The notes below the pieces were generated by a model. That model was not told the DNA's origin and ran no database searches. It worked only from the letters and a program-made list of their open reading frames with translations. Positions 1 through 14,819 of a stretch of DNA of 64,000 bases are shown here, in pieces; positions within the stretch are counted from its first letter, which is position 1; every line of letters starts with the position of its first letter. A program made the position numbers and the translations under genes. Origin of the DNA: Nectonema munidae (taxonomy: Eukaryota; Nematomorpha; Nectonematoida; Nectonematidae); assembly GCA_030549495.1 (NCBI GenBank), contig JAUIRK010000708.1, positions 410,001 through 474,000 of the forward strand, read 5' to 3'.

Positions 1-2452
<2,452 letters not shown>

Positions 2453-4067
2453 TGAATTTTTTGATATTTTAGTGTTCGAACACACATTGTTGTATAAAAT
2501 AAAATAAGTATTATACTTAATGAGACAATTAACTATATGAAATTGATTTTTGTCTATATTAGGTGTGTGTATGTGTGAAGTGTGCCTTAATATTCTCAAT
2601 ATCGATTTTCATCTCATCCCAATCTATAAAATATAAGATAGAACCTTTCAATTTGAAATACGAAAACCGTCACAATATACACAAAGAGGACAAGTTTATT
2701 ATTATTCGTTCAAAATTGTAATACTCTTCTTCTAATCAGGGTTTAGGCGTCTGAATAGAATATAAATGGCGAATCAATGAATAAGATAGATATAAGCTTG
2801 GACCTATATTATATGTGAAAATACACTAACTTATCACTCACGCAATAAATAGTTTTGTTATCGCGTTTGTTCATCATTATTCTTACCAATTTTCAAACTA
2901 CCCCACCCTCCCCTCCTTCTCTTCTTTCACCTTCTCCTCCCATTCTTTCCATGTTATAAAGAGGTTGAAGATAACATTTTGATTCAAATGGATTACATCC
3001 TTCGTCGTTTTCAAATGAACAAGTAAGCATATTTTGGAACACATTTTGGCACAATTGCGTATCATTTTGGGTCAGTGATCTTTTGGGACGTGTGCACGAT
3101 TGTGTAGATCCAGCACTTTAACCTTATAAATCTGTTTTTGCAAAGTTCGGTTATTCCACTCTTTATGGATGGTGATAATTTAGCAATTTTCAAGGCCTCA
3201 CTAATTTATTTATCAAAACACATCAATTGCAATTTAGGTTAAATCTAAAAAAAGTTGCATACAATTGAACATAGCAATAAATCAATCATTAAATTGTATC
3301 GTTTCTTGTTAATATGCGGTATTGATAAACTTATAAACGACTTATTTGAAAACAGATCGCTTAGCGGTGGGATCGTAGCGTCTTGATCGTCCCGGTCTGC
3401 AATTAATTCCCAATGGTCACCTTCGCTTCCTCTGTCAAGTTATGGAAGAATGTTATTGTCTATGCTGAAATATCTACAACTAAAAAAATTAAAAAAATAA
3501 CACATTGAATAAAAAAACATAATCGAAAAGAACATTCTTGAATATTATATATACGAGTGTCGGCCAACCCTTTTAATTTTGCGTCACAAAAAATATAAAA
3601 AAATTTATTAGCGGAATACTATGTAAATTTTTAATATAAAACAAATGAAAGTAAACGGACTGAGTTTTCGTTATTATTCCTCTACTAATTCCTACATGAA
3701 TGAGAAAAAAGTTTGAAATTTAAAATTAAAAAAATATATTTTTGGAGAAAAATATTTGCCTTGTGTTAAAAAATTCAAAGCTATTAAATTATTTTATATT
3801 AACTTGTTTCTTTAAGTGGCGCCAATAAATGTAAAAATTAAAAAATAGTATATTTTTAAAACTAACAAATATTTGAGGCATTTATTTGCAAGGTTGGTTG
3901 GTTGATTCATTTTTATATCATAAGCCCTTTCATTTGCAAAGCCATATGGCAGGATATGTTTGAGGATAGGTAATCACAGTTATCGGTGATTATAGTATTT
4001 AAGATTTGTTCAACTGTGCGACATTATTATCACATTTCAATTTTTTTTTTAAATATCATATTTTTTA
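2453..4067. other. No gene seen; AT-rich spacer
   Basis: No coding exon, RNA gene or well-bounded element is visible. It contains poly-purine/pyrimidine patches (a CT-rich stretch near 2900-2950) and a possible decayed tRNA-SINE at about 3363-3475. Confidence 0.6.
3363..3475 (+). repeat. Possible decayed tRNA-derived SINE
   Basis: The order of short blocks (AGCGGTGGGATCGTAGCGTC, then GTCTTGATC, then GGTCTG, then a GTTATGGAAGA block) parallels the SINE at 7763-7925, whose matching blocks are AGCCTAGTGGTTGGAGCGTG, GTCTTGATT, GGTCTG and GCTATGGAAGA. The internal B box is lost, so this is a weak call. Confidence 0.35.
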
Positions 4068-4361
4068 TCTAGAAAAAATTACGAGAAAAATACAAAATTC
4101 AGGAGATTTATTAATTTATTATTTCGGACACCATGATGTCCATAGGCATAAGAGAAGAGTAAAATTATATGTCTATCGCATCAAATGATTTGATCAATTT
4201 GATCAAATAAATAAATAGCCAAAATGATTTGATCAATTTGATGCTATAGAGACATTATTTTATTCTTCTCCTATGACTATGGACAATGGACATCGTGGTG
4301 TCTGAAATATTAAATTAATAAATCTCCTGAATTTTGTATTGTTCTCGAAATTTTTTCTAGA
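4068..4361. repeat. Fold-back (long imperfect inverted repeat)
   Basis: Two arms of about 130 bp face each other around a short spacer. The left arm runs from TCTAGAAAAAATTACGAG through CAAAATTCAGGAGATTTATT and GATGTCCATAGGCATA to ATGATTTGATCAATTTGATC. The right arm is its reverse complement with scattered differences and ends in a TCTAGA mirror near 4361. The centre repeats the TGATTTGATCAATTTGAT block. It encodes nothing convincing. It may be a fold-back or MITE-type element; no target-site duplication was identified. Confidence 0.8.
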
Positions 4362-5405
4362 TTTATTTCAAGAACAAAATGTTATCGCTTTTCAACTATA
4401 TCTATTAATGGTTAGCTTCCCAATCAATGAAAACAAACCGTTTTGCCAGTTCATTTTTGAATTGTTTTATTGGATTGAACCCTTAATACCCTAAAAAGTC
4501 GTGCGTCTGACACGCTCACGACCGAGAGTTTGAAAAAGAGCTCTTTTTCCCATTACTAGCTCCAAAATGGCATTTTAGAATTTTTCTCACTCAATAGCTG
4601 AACCACTACTTTAACCAGGTTTAATTGAGGGCCTTAATGTTGCTAATGTTCTTAATAGCTAGCATTCCTCTTTCTAGCAATTCTGTTTTACTAACATATG
4701 TGAGATGGCAAACGATGTAATGTATCGTAATTGAAGATAAAGGAAACATTGCAAATTTTCTCTTACTTTGGTTGAAAGAACATAGAAGTGCTTCTTTGTT
4801 TTCTCATTTGCCAAATTTATTTGAACAAGTGATGTCTTTTATTATTCATACTTCACTGAACAAGATTTTTTTTATTATCCTTCTTCATTCAAACAGTGGT
4901 GAACAGAGAAAACGCTAAGAGCTGAAAAATATTCGTAGAATTTTGCGCTTCACTCACTCATTCACAGTCATGAATAGTATTTCTGTTGATAAAGAACAAA
5001 CTCAAGGTTGTCGTTATTCAAGTGGGTTTGACTGTTAGTATGATAAATTTTATAAATAAAAATTTTGTCAATTTGAAGAAGGAGAAATAATTCTGATTAA
5101 ACTAAGTACCTCTTCATGTCTGCTGCAATTTTATTGCAAATTACAGTGTAGATCTTACTAACAACATATCTTATTTTGCAAGTTTATAGACCAAAATCTT
5201 AAGTTTTTGGATTTCGCGGTCCAAGAGACTTATAAATATTTTTCGGCATTCCACAACGAAAAAAGTTGGTAAAATTGCCGCAGTAAGCCTTTAGTTATTT
5301 AGACGTTTTTGAGACATAGATAAAAAAAATTTAGTTATCCAAAATATCAAGTTAATAAAAATTGTTACCTGCATCTTTGGGTATTAAGTATTTAACTGAT
5401 GTTAA
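4362..5405. other. No gene seen
   Basis: AT-rich sequence without a recognisable exon, RNA gene or element end. Confidence 0.55.
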
Positions 5406-6000
5406 TTCGCGCAAAAGAGACGATTTTGATTAATCTCTATTCAATTTCATTGGAAATTCGAGTTCGTTTGCGTTCCTCTACACTAAGAGTCACTAAACTT
5501 TTCTTAAAGCGGCCGGATACCCGAAAATTAAAAAAACCTGGGCCGGAAAATTGAAAAGTTAAAAAATGCTGGCATATTATGTTTATTAGGAAATAAATTA
5601 AATGAATTAATTTTCCTAAAAATTTTAACTATTTCAAAAATTAAAAGAGTTTAGTTATGTATTTTTCAATTTTGCATAGCAGAATTTCATTTCAGAAATC
5701 AAACATAAGATTCCAGTTTTTAAGATTTTTTAGTTTTCTTTAACAATACCCTTTTTTCAAGTAACAAAACCATAAAAAAAGGCCTGGTATATACAGGTAT
5801 ATACTTCAACTAGAGGGGTTTAGAGTAGGGGTTCTCTTCGCGCAAAGCAGGAGATTTTGATTAATCTCTATTGAATTCCATTGGAAATTTGAGTTCGTCT
5901 GGGTTCCTCTACAGCAGGGGTCACAAAGCTTTTCTTGAAGTTGGCCGGTTTACCGAAAATTTAAAAAACGCGGGCAGGAATAATGAAAAGTTAAAAAACA
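5406..6000. repeat. Diverged tandem duplication, unit about 430 bp
   Basis: About 165 bp starting near 5406 recur near 5838 in the same orientation. Shared blocks, in order: TTCGCGCAAA, GATTTTGATTAATCTCTATT, CATTGGAAATT, GAGTTCGT, GTTCCTCTACA, TTTTCTT and GAAAAGTTAAAAA. The second copy continues into the hAT-like MITE at 5915-6217. The first copy carries a decayed version of that MITE end (AAGAGTCACTAAAC), so the element was probably present before the duplication. Confidence 0.75.
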
Positions 6001-6217
6001 CAGCCATTATGAAATTCCTATTAATACTTGTTTAAAACAAAATAAAGCAAACTTTTCGATGTTTTTCCCGTGGATGTGACAAATATGATGCACTGAGGAT
6101 ACATAAAAAGTGGAAATGAAGACAATATATTTCCTTACTAACGTAATATTTATATACTTTGTAACACCTATCAATATCCAAATTTAGCTTGCGCTGGTCG
6201 TAGTTTGGTGACCCCTG
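5915..6217. mobile_element. hAT-type MITE
   Basis: The left end CAGGGGTCACAAAGC and the right end GTTTGGTGACCCCTG are inverted copies of one another. Flanking octamers CTCTACAG and CTTTACCG agree at 6 of 8 positions, fitting an aged 8-bp hAT target-site duplication. There is no transposase. The minus-strand open frame inside is low complexity and not supported as a gene. Confidence 0.75.
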
Positions 6218-7762
6218 CTTTACCGGAACAATTACCCAATATGGGTTAAACGCAATTTTGTACGCAAGTCTTAATAAAAAATAGTTGAATGTAAAAGATG
6301 AATTCAAATTAATTAAATATAGATAAAACATATGTAGATAATGAAATTTTGATGTTCCGAATTCAATTAAAACTCATTTTATTTTGTTTTGTCTCAAATT
6401 AATTAAAAAAAATATTTACCTGTATAACATACACTTCTATATGTTTTTTGTTTCTATTTTTTTTTCTATGGATATTCTTGGATAATAAAATTTAAACAAA
6501 TAAATTTTTTCAAAACGAGAACTTATAACTTTTAGCGGGACACCGAGACAAGTGAGAAAAACCGGGATTATCCGAACCAAAATGGGAACATATGGTAACA
6601 CTAATTTTTGGCCTGCCCTCTATATTTTCTTCATATATTATCGTAATAAGCTCTCCTCCAGGTCTTCCCTTTATGTGATCTCAGCCCTTGTTTTTCAACA
6701 ACTACATTAATTTCATTTACATCACAGAGCTTTCTTAAATGATCGTTGCTAGTTTTTGGTTTTTTTGACACATAAATGCCAAGATTCTCATTTCTGTGCC
6801 ATTTACTCTTCTTTTTCCTATTTGTTTTAAAGGCCAACCTTGACTTCCATACACTAAACTAGATCTCATACAGCTTTTATAAAATTAAAATAAATTCTTA
6901 ATCTGATTAGAGTATAAAATACTACTTAAAGAGTTAAACAACCTACAAACTAAAGAGAGATTTCATACATAAACGAAAAGCGAGGGTCATTATAGGATAA
7001 CAAATTTTCATTTATCTTCGACCGCTTTGAATTATTATTTGTTGAAAGCAATCATTGCCAGAAAATCGCAATGCTATCAAATGCCTATATTAATGTGTAT
7101 ACAAACATATAGAAAGTTCAAATTATTGGGGGAGGGAGGAATAGGGTTGGGTGGGGTCACAATTATTTGTTGTTTCCATTTAGTTTGACATCATACGCTT
7201 CAATATGAAATTCAACGTGTGCCTTCTAGATGAAAATAAATTTTACTCCACTTTTACACGACATGTGGGACAAAATTGACCAGTGAGGCCAATTTGGCCC
7301 TGAAGAACTTATTTTTTGGCCCGTGAGTTCAAAATTCTTTTTGTTTGTATACCTTTAAAATTTTAGATTGTCCATTTAATACAAATGATTCAAAAGTGCA
7401 CAGCAAAGAAGGTCCTGTTTTTAACTGAAATAACGGATTCATAAATATATCATCTAAAGTTCCGCGTTAGATGAAATAAAAATTTAATCTTGATACTTTT
7501 GTGCATAAGTACTCATTTTGGACAAGTCACATTTGAATTATTTTTAATGGAAGTTGTTTAGTCTAAACAAGAACAAAGTAACACACAAAATGATAAATAA
7601 ATTGCAAAATAAAAATCCAAGTATACCCCAAAAACTCTATTTTGGACAATATTCTGTCTTTTGCCATGATCACAAAGAAAATATAGAAGAAAAGTATACA
7701 ACTTTAGCTGAGGACAAGTAAAGGAACAATAGACATCATCAAGTCAAAAATGTATTCTTTAA
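6218..7762. other. No gene seen
   Basis: AT-rich. A 68-codon minus frame at 6631-6837 has no recognisable domain. Short GGCC-containing fragments near 7270-7325 look like remains of a MITE but have no pair of ends. Confidence 0.5.
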
Positions 7763-7925
7763 GTCAGCAGATAGCCTAGTGGTTGGAGCGTGGGGTCTTG
7801 ATTCAGATGGTCTGGGTTCGATTCTCGATCCTGAACTATCCATCATACTAATCTTTTCAGCTATGGAAGATTGGTCTTTTTTTCCCTTGGATGCGAAACC
7901 GAGAAAAAGTTTCGGCCTTTTATTT
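7763..7925 (+). repeat. tRNA-derived SINE, family 1
   Basis: A pol III A-box-like segment TAGTGGTTGG (7777-7786) and a good B box GGTTCGATTCT (7815-7825) lie about 30 bases apart as in a tRNA, but no full cloverleaf forms. The body continues into a non-tRNA part with CAGCTATGGAAGATTGGTCT and CCTTGGATGCGAAACC and ends at a T-rich stretch. The same body and tail occur inverted at 26738-26868, which identifies a SINE family and not a tRNA gene. Confidence 0.85.
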
Positions 7926-9177
7926 TTTTAAATATGTCCTCCATATAGCAATAATATTTCATGTCATCAGCATTCAATTATATATCCTATTTTACCAATA
8001 AACATAATCAAGTGTAAAATTTAATTAATGATTGCTCCTACAGTCAGCTTCTATTGTCATAGCCCGTAGGCAATTGTATACGAAGTAGATAATCAAATTA
8101 TGATTGAAAATAAAAACTAAAGTTCAATTGAACTTAAATAAATTTAAAAAGTTGAAACGTTATTTTTTAAAATTCCCCTCCTTTTCCGCGTCTCTCTCTC
8201 TCCCTTAGTTCCCCTTTCCTTCTGCCCAAAGAAACTATATTTTTAGAAAAATAAATTATAAAATTTTTTAACATAATACTTTGAAATAAAAAATATTTTT
8301 TGATTAAAAGACAAAAAACAATAATTACCCAGAAGTAAACCTAAAAAAAATGTTTAGTTATCAAGAAGTTTTTCAAAAAAAATCTAATTTTGATTAAGTT
8401 TGCAATTAACTTACTTTAACTAGGGTGATATTTTGAAGATTAAGCAAGAACGGTAGTGTTTGTTTTGAGATTTTTTAACTTTTTGACTTTAATATAATTA
8501 TTTTTTAACTTTATTGATCTAAAAAAAAATCTGAGAAAAATATTTGTCAGTCTTGAAAATTGTCATTTCAGAGTACCTTATTCACTTTTAGTGACCTAGA
8601 CTCTGATAAAAGACTTTTGAATCCATTCTTAGAAAAGTATAAAATGTATTTTCTTTTTTTTTTCATTCTTTGCAAAAAATAAACGATATCATTATTTGTA
8701 AGTTATGCTAAAATTCATACTAGCACACTCACACAAAGAACGCATACTACACATGTGTACTGTACATGGGGGGCCTCGTTAAAGAGGCGGAGGGCAGGAA
8801 GGGGTGACGAGAGGAAAATCCTTCTCATTTTCTTTGCTGGAGGGACATTCTATATTTTGTGCCCCCCCCCCCACCTTTTACGTCTTCTTCTTTTCTTAAG
8901 AATTTTCGAAATAATTTTTCCGCTCATTTGGAAATTTTAAAGAATAAAAACTATTCCATTTTTATATTTTTAGATCTAGAAAACCTTTTTGTTAAATTTA
9001 TAAATTTTACAAATTAGCTTTTTTCGAATAGAAAATGATTTTTGAGAAAATGGGTGAATAATGATGTAACGCGTATAAAAGCTAGAAGAGTTTTATACGA
9101 AATCATAAAAATGGTTTATCTCGCTCACGTTTTCTAGACATACGAGGCATTTGTAACGGTATATAAGGTAGGTAAAA
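7926..9177. other. No gene seen; C-run low complexity
   Basis: Contains a polycytosine patch at about 8863-8873 and G-rich purine sequence near 8765-8815, reminiscent of the interiors of the G/C-run MITEs elsewhere here. No element ends could be paired. Confidence 0.5.
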
Positions 9178-9671
9178 CAGAGGTGTAACCAGCTCTCATC
9201 CACAGGGAGGCATGAAAAATTCAGGGGGGAGGGGGGCAAAAATATATATTATTTATTTTGATTGACACGCCATGTGAAAATATGAATAGGGCTTTGGAAG
9301 ATGAAATTAAAGTCAGAAAATTTTTTAAAAATTATAAAACAAGTGTTTATGTAGATAACTCTCCATGTTTTTTAAGCCATACTTTTTTGAACATTTCGAA
9401 AGCAGTAGACTTAGGTATTCTTTTTTCATAATGTAAAAGTGTAAGTTGAGCTTCTAGGGGATAAAACTTCAAGAGATAAAATAATATTGGTTATTTCCGA
9501 AATGATCTTTTTTATATATAAGTCATCAAGAACACTACTTTCTCTAAAATGTTACAAAAAAAATTTAAAAAGAGCTATTTTTGTTATCTTAATTAATTTT
9601 CTCAGGGGGGTGCTAGAAATTCTCTCAAGGGGGAGGGGCGGCCCTCTGGGCCACCCTTAGCGACGACTCTG
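9178..9671. mobile_element. hAT-type MITE with G-rich interior
   Basis: Ends CAGAGGTGTAACCAG and CGCTAAGGG..., whose outer tip GACGACTCTG is the inverted match of CAGAG. Flanks AGGTAAAA and ATGTAAAA agree at 7 of 8 positions, as expected for a hAT 8-bp target duplication. The 494-bp interior has G-rich runs near both ends and no open frame of note. Confidence 0.75.
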
Positions 9672-12437
9672 ATGTAAAAAAAGTAAGCACATTTTTTATA
9701 CGCCTAAAAAGAATACAAGATCATGTGATAAGGTTGATGATGTGAATGATCATGAGATTAGTTATCGTATCAATGATGTTGATGGCGATGCTAAAAGATT
9801 TTGATCATGCAGATGTGTGTGATGTGAACGGAAAAATGAATTCATAGATAAGCAAAACAAAATGTGTATTCAAATATCATTCAATGCAATTTTGCGTTGT
9901 GACTTTGAATGTAATCAATCCTATTTGCTTACTCTACTCAGAAATTGTTATAGTACTTGCATTTTGCCACCACAATCCCAGCTCAGCTTTTCAATCCGAA
10001 TGATCAAAATCAATTATTCTCTTTCCTTTGTGCCTCTAAATCGTAAGTATGTCATCATAACCTACCTTTTTCGACTGGTTATTTGAAAATAGTGCTTGCT
10101 TAAAATCTCTCTTATTTTGAGATAGAGGGATCATCTTTACTTCGTGTATTTACAGAGGTATTTTCTTTACTAGGTCCACTTTCAGAGGAATCAACTTTAG
10201 TTGGTTGATTTTCAGATTGATCTCAATTGACCAAAAATGTAAAAAATATTGTACTTTCGCATTAATTATTTCTGAGATTGTTACCATTGTTTTTCTAGAA
10301 AACATAAATGAATGCCAAAGGCATCTAGTTTCATTCATATAATCTAAATTCCATCTTAAAATGTGATTGACTAATCCATTTACGACCAAACAAAGCACAG
10401 CGCTTTAGTAATTCCTATCAATTGCATTGAAAGTGCAGTTCGTCTATAAATTGAAAGTAATAGTCGGAAGTATACAAATTTTCTCTTTTATTATCTTGTA
10501 TTCTTATATACATTATTTCTTTAGTGTATTAAATAATTTTTTAGGATTTTTTATGCCCATATTTGAGTACTTATTGTTTATTCCCCTCCCCCTCCCCTCT
10601 GCTCTCAATTTTTTATTTAAGTTTTGTTATACAAAAAAAATATCTTTTTTTATATAAAAAAATAAAACGTTTTATTAGTTTGCCAGGTTAGTTGTGCGGC
10701 GTATACAAATAAGGGGCGTTTTTGAAGAAAAAATTATGTGTTAAAAGATCGACTCCAATCCAGGCTAATCAATCAAGCCTTGCGTATACACTCAAATAAT
10801 AATAATTATTAGAACATTTATTTTTAAACAACGAAATCTCGTGTCCAGCGAAGTATTTCAGCTCCTTAAATTCAAATATCTTGTAATCCAAAATTTTGTC
10901 AACATTTTTTGGTAGTGACCCAGTTTTTATGATGTTGGATATTCTGTGCCTCCCTCGCCTTATAGAAATCATATCTGTAATATCATCTTTTGAAGCATAC
11001 TCAAAGATAGATAAATGCTATTTTCCGATACCTTATCAAAAAACTGTGAACAATTCATCCACTTTTTATTTTAAATATTAATATATAGATGGCGTTAAAA
11101 TTTTTTTATGTGACTCAAATTTGAGAATGACTAGACTCTGATCAAAAATGGCGGGTTTGATACAATAAATTTATAAAGAAAAAATTTCTTTAAATCATGA
11201 TAAAATTGAGTAAGGAAATAAGAAATGCTATCATTTTTCTTGCCTAATACGTTAGCACTGTCCAAAAATATATACCGTCTCCTTTTTACCTTTTGGGGTA
11301 ATGTTTTACTTTACGATTCGGTCAATCAAAAATTTTAATATTTTTTTATTTGTTCTAAAAAAAATTTTTTAAAATTAATGAGTTAGATTTATGTAAAAGA
11401 TCTAGAATCTTTGGTAATCAATCAACGAAATAAACTACGTTGAAAAATGTATACATACTTTGATTGACATCACAACAATCAATAATTGCTTGAAAAATTT
11501 TTTGATTGAGGAACCCTAATAATGTAAAAGCATTACCGTATTCGAAATTAATCGTTTGCTTTCTTTTTTCATTGAATTATCATGTAGTGCTTTTAAAGAG
11601 AAATTTTAATTCACGCGTCACTCGATTGATAAACACTTGAGCTTGAAAAAGTTTTCAAGACTAAGATGTTCTAATATTCACGAAAGATACAGGAAATTTG
11701 GAAGGCAGTTAGTTAAAGGCTCGCTTCACTTATAACGTATATCTGCTGTATTTGATGTAATCGCGTGGAAGAAGAACAATTCAAGTTGAGGTTATCATCT
11801 TATATCTTATTCGTCGTTTTCATCAATCGATACACTACTATCAATGTCATTATGCTTTGTGGATGAATTGTGCGTGATATAATACTCTCAGGTTACTATT
11901 TCAACTGCTGCTTGCTTTCTTCCTTTGGAAGCAAGATGATGGCGAGAGATGCTGTGTGGCTGATGATGTGAAATGAGATGTTTTAATTTATTTATGTTTT
12001 TATCCAACCTAAACTATTGCTTGAAATGAAAATGTAGATAATTAAATTACACTTTTTCTGATCCAATTTATACTTTTCGCGTTTGCCTTTCCTTTGTGTG
12101 GGTGACAAAGGAGAAGAGCTCAGTGGTTCGTCTGCGCTCTCTTTGCCTGTGCACACACTTCGTCTGTTTTCTTCGTCTTCCTTTTAACTACGCCTCTCTA
12201 TCTCTCTCTCTCTCTCTTGCCTCCTACGCTTTTCATTCTTCATTAGTTTTCATTATCTTTTTTTATTACGTGCTGAAATTTCTTTGATCTTTTTCCGCTC
12301 ATCTTCTCCTCCATATTTCTCATTTTTCTTCCCTCTCAGTGTGCGTTGTAATTTTTTCTCTCTTATTCAATTTTAGTGGTAAGATGTGTGCATCATTTTT
12401 TTCATGCTAAGATATGCCCTCCCCCCCCCCCCTCTTT
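9672..12437. other. No gene seen; TC-rich patch
   Basis: No exon recognised on either strand. A pyrimidine-rich stretch with a (TC)n run at about 12198-12217 could lie in a 5' UTR or promoter of an unseen transcript, but nothing supports that beyond composition. Confidence 0.5.
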
Positions 12438-12467
12438 GGTACTTATTGGTTATGCCCTCTTATTTTA

Positions 12468-12764
12468 GGTACTTTTCTGTTATCTCTATCACCCTCTTTA
12501 AAAAAAATTTTTTTAGTCGATAATTTACTTTTTTACTGCTTCAACATTTCTCTGATTATTATTATATAATATCATTTAGAATTTTTTTAGAGTGGGAAGG
12601 AGATGCAGAGATATATTTAATTTCACTTTATATATATACATACATATATAAATTTTCCGAAAATATTCTGCTGAAAATATTCTGTTCTTTCAATTTTAGA
12701 AAATATCGTCTGCTTTTTTTAAGTTTTTTTACAGAGGGGGAGGGAGAGATAACAGAAAAGTACC
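12468..12764. mobile_element. MITE with long terminal inverted repeats, copy 1
   Basis: The left end GGTACTTTTCTGTTATCTCT faces its inverted copy AGAGATAACAGAAAAGTACC at the right, followed inward by CCCTC/GAGGG and T/A runs. The same end structure recurs at 13256-13639. Another end-like block (GGTACTTATTGGTTATGCCC) lies just upstream at 12438, so ends of more than one copy abut here. Confidence 0.7.
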
Positions 12765-13255
12765 CGTTATTTATAAAAACTCACTATTTGTTCTTACACT
12801 TTCCTGGAGGGAGAGAGAGAGAACTGTCATTTAGGAAAAACCTCTCTTAAAATTTTCCCAATAAAAATATAATAAAAAATATTTGACACCGTTATGTTGC
12901 ACGGCTTAAGTATGAGAGGAGCGTCCAGCCGTCCCCGAGAGCTATGCTTGAGAGGCATTTGAGTTATTATCGGTGCACGTAAACACATGCAAATTGTTAG
13001 ATGTAGACCGGGATGGTTTTAAGCCCATTTGACCCTTTTTATCAAATTGAAGCTATACCACTTTATTGAGATTTAAGTATTCATTGTTTGGGTGCTTCTG
13101 ATATATCCGTTATAAAAAGACAAAAAACAAGAAGTGTAATTCGAGATTACTGAAACTTTGAGATCCCTTAAATCTTGTATAAAATAGATAAATAGCCAAG
13201 AGTATGGTTAAAAATAATTTAAAAAGTCATCTACAATTACATAAAAAATTACATA

Positions 13256-13639
13256 GTACTTATGGTTTATCTCCCCCCCCCCCACTCTAAAAATTTTTTT
13301 TTAATTTTTTTTCCAACTTAATAATTTTAAAGCACTAATTAATTAATAATTTTAAATATATAATTAAATATATATATTTAATTTATGAAAATAAATTAAA
13401 AAAATTTTTACGTTTTTGCTGTATGATTTTCATTAGTTAAACTATATAACATTTTTTGAGTAAGCAGACGATATTTTGCCAACTAAAATAGTAGAATATT
13501 TTAGACTTTTTTTTATTAGTTTGTATTGGACTCCTGTTTAAACAAGTAATTTATTATTTTTACTCATCATTTTAATTCAAATAAAATTTTAAAAAAATTT
13601 TTTTAGAGTGGGGGGGGGGGAGACATAACTCATAAGTAC
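13256..13639. mobile_element. MITE with long terminal inverted repeats, copy 2
   Basis: The left arm GTACTTATGGTTTATCTC, a C run and ACTCTAAAAATTTTTTTT mirrors the right arm (TTTTTTTAGAGT, G run, AGACATAACTCATAAGTAC) over roughly 45 bp. The 384-bp element has no coding capacity. The homopolymer G/C runs next to CACTCT are a family mark. The target duplication could not be fixed. Confidence 0.75.
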
Positions 13640-13779
13640 CGAGTTAACTATATATAATGGTATTTTGGACTAAAATTAAAATTATGTTAGATTATCTACG
13701 GCTTCGAAAAAATACAAATATTTATAAGTCAAGGCCCGTCAAATGACCTCTTTTTCCACCGCTAGCGAACGCCCATGAC

Positions 13780-14221
13780 CAGGGGTGTCATACTTAAATC
13801 AATGTTGATTTCTTGCGGGCTGAATAAAAATTTTCGGATTCAAAAGAAACGCAAAATCATGATTTGAAACCAACTATAAAAGAATAAATCATTCTAAAAG
13901 CTTTAAAAATGTTTTAATAAATTTTATTCTTAATTTTTCTTTTCAATTTTGCCAAAACCTTTTGCCTTTGTTCTTTGACTTATTAATATTTATTTCTCAA
14001 AAAATTTGCTTGCAAAGATAAGTCCTGCCAAACATACATACGGTTTTTGAGAACAATGAACTTATTTTTTGAAAATTTAAAAAAAAATATTTATAAAATC
14101 AATCAATTATGTTGTAAAAAAGTTGTTTTTTTATCAGCGAATCACTTTGTAAGTTTTTGTCGCACTGTAACTCTTGGCAGGGCAATTGTGGTTCGCGGGC
14201 CATATGTTTTTTACGCCTCTG
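13780..14221. mobile_element. Aged hAT-type MITE
   Basis: The left end CAGGGGTGTCATACTTAAAT and the right end (inverse CAGAGGCGTAAAAAACATAT) share the hAT-like CAGRGGYGT start. Inner GCGGGC blocks are also shared in inverse orientation. The flanks agree only at GAC, so any target duplication has decayed. Confidence 0.55.
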
Positions 14222-14289
14222 ATATAGACGTGTATTAATCCAAATAAATAGGAAAGTTTGCGTAAAGTTTCAAGAATGCCAAAAAATGT

Positions 14290-14530
14290 ATAATATGATG
14301 TAAATGTATGTATGTTCGATTGCGCTAACACTAAACCTAATCTCAACTCTAACACTAACTAACTCTAATACTCACACTAATTCTGACCCCGATATATGTT
14401 TCCAAAATTTTACACTAATGCCCATTTAGAGATTGGTTGAGCACTTGTCAATCAACTATTATGCAAATCCAGGGAAAAATTTGAATAGTCAAAAACAGCG
14501 GTAGAGTTACTATTTGAAGCATTTTCTTTA
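14290..14530. repeat. Unclassified interspersed repeat, copy 1
   Basis: Blocks here match 40590-40770 in inverse orientation: CGATTGCGCTAACACTAAAC, GCCCATTTAGAGATTGG, TGAGCACTTGTCA, TATTATGCAAAT and GAATAGTCAAAAACAGC. No protein or end structure is visible, so the class is unknown. The stretch includes CTAA(C)-rich runs of low complexity. Confidence 0.7.
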
Positions 14531-14568
14531 TTCTATAAGGAAACTATAGAAATTAAAATTGTTGAAAC

Positions 14569-14811
14569 AGAAGGAGGTCAATTCGGTTATAAGACAATTT
14601 CGCCTCTGGACAATTCGGCCATAAGACAATTTCGTCTCTGGACAATTCGGCCTTTAAATATATTGATATCAACCCTTTTAGTACCAATGTTCCCAAAGGA
14701 AACTACTAACTCTTGTTTTATATATAATTAAATAGGGATTACAGAGTTAGAAAATAGTTAATTTTAACTAAATGGGTTAATATTGCATTGAAAGCGAATT
14801 GTCCCTGAACC
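14569..14811. mobile_element. Small DNA element with internal reiterations, copy 1
   Basis: It is flanked by a perfect 8-bp duplication GTTGAAAC (14561-14568 and 14812-14819). The left end AGAAGGAGGTCAATTCGG and the right end GCGAATTGTCCCTGAACC are imperfect inverted repeats. Just inside the left end the unit GGACAATTCGGCC...AAGACAATTTCGTCTCT is repeated two to three times. A shorter relative sits at about 22148-22223. Confidence 0.8.
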
Positions 14812-14819
14812 GTTGAAAC

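Noticed and set aside
7763-7840. tRNA gene
   Set aside because: A and B boxes are present, but the stems do not pair well and the unit continues into a repeated SINE body found elsewhere.
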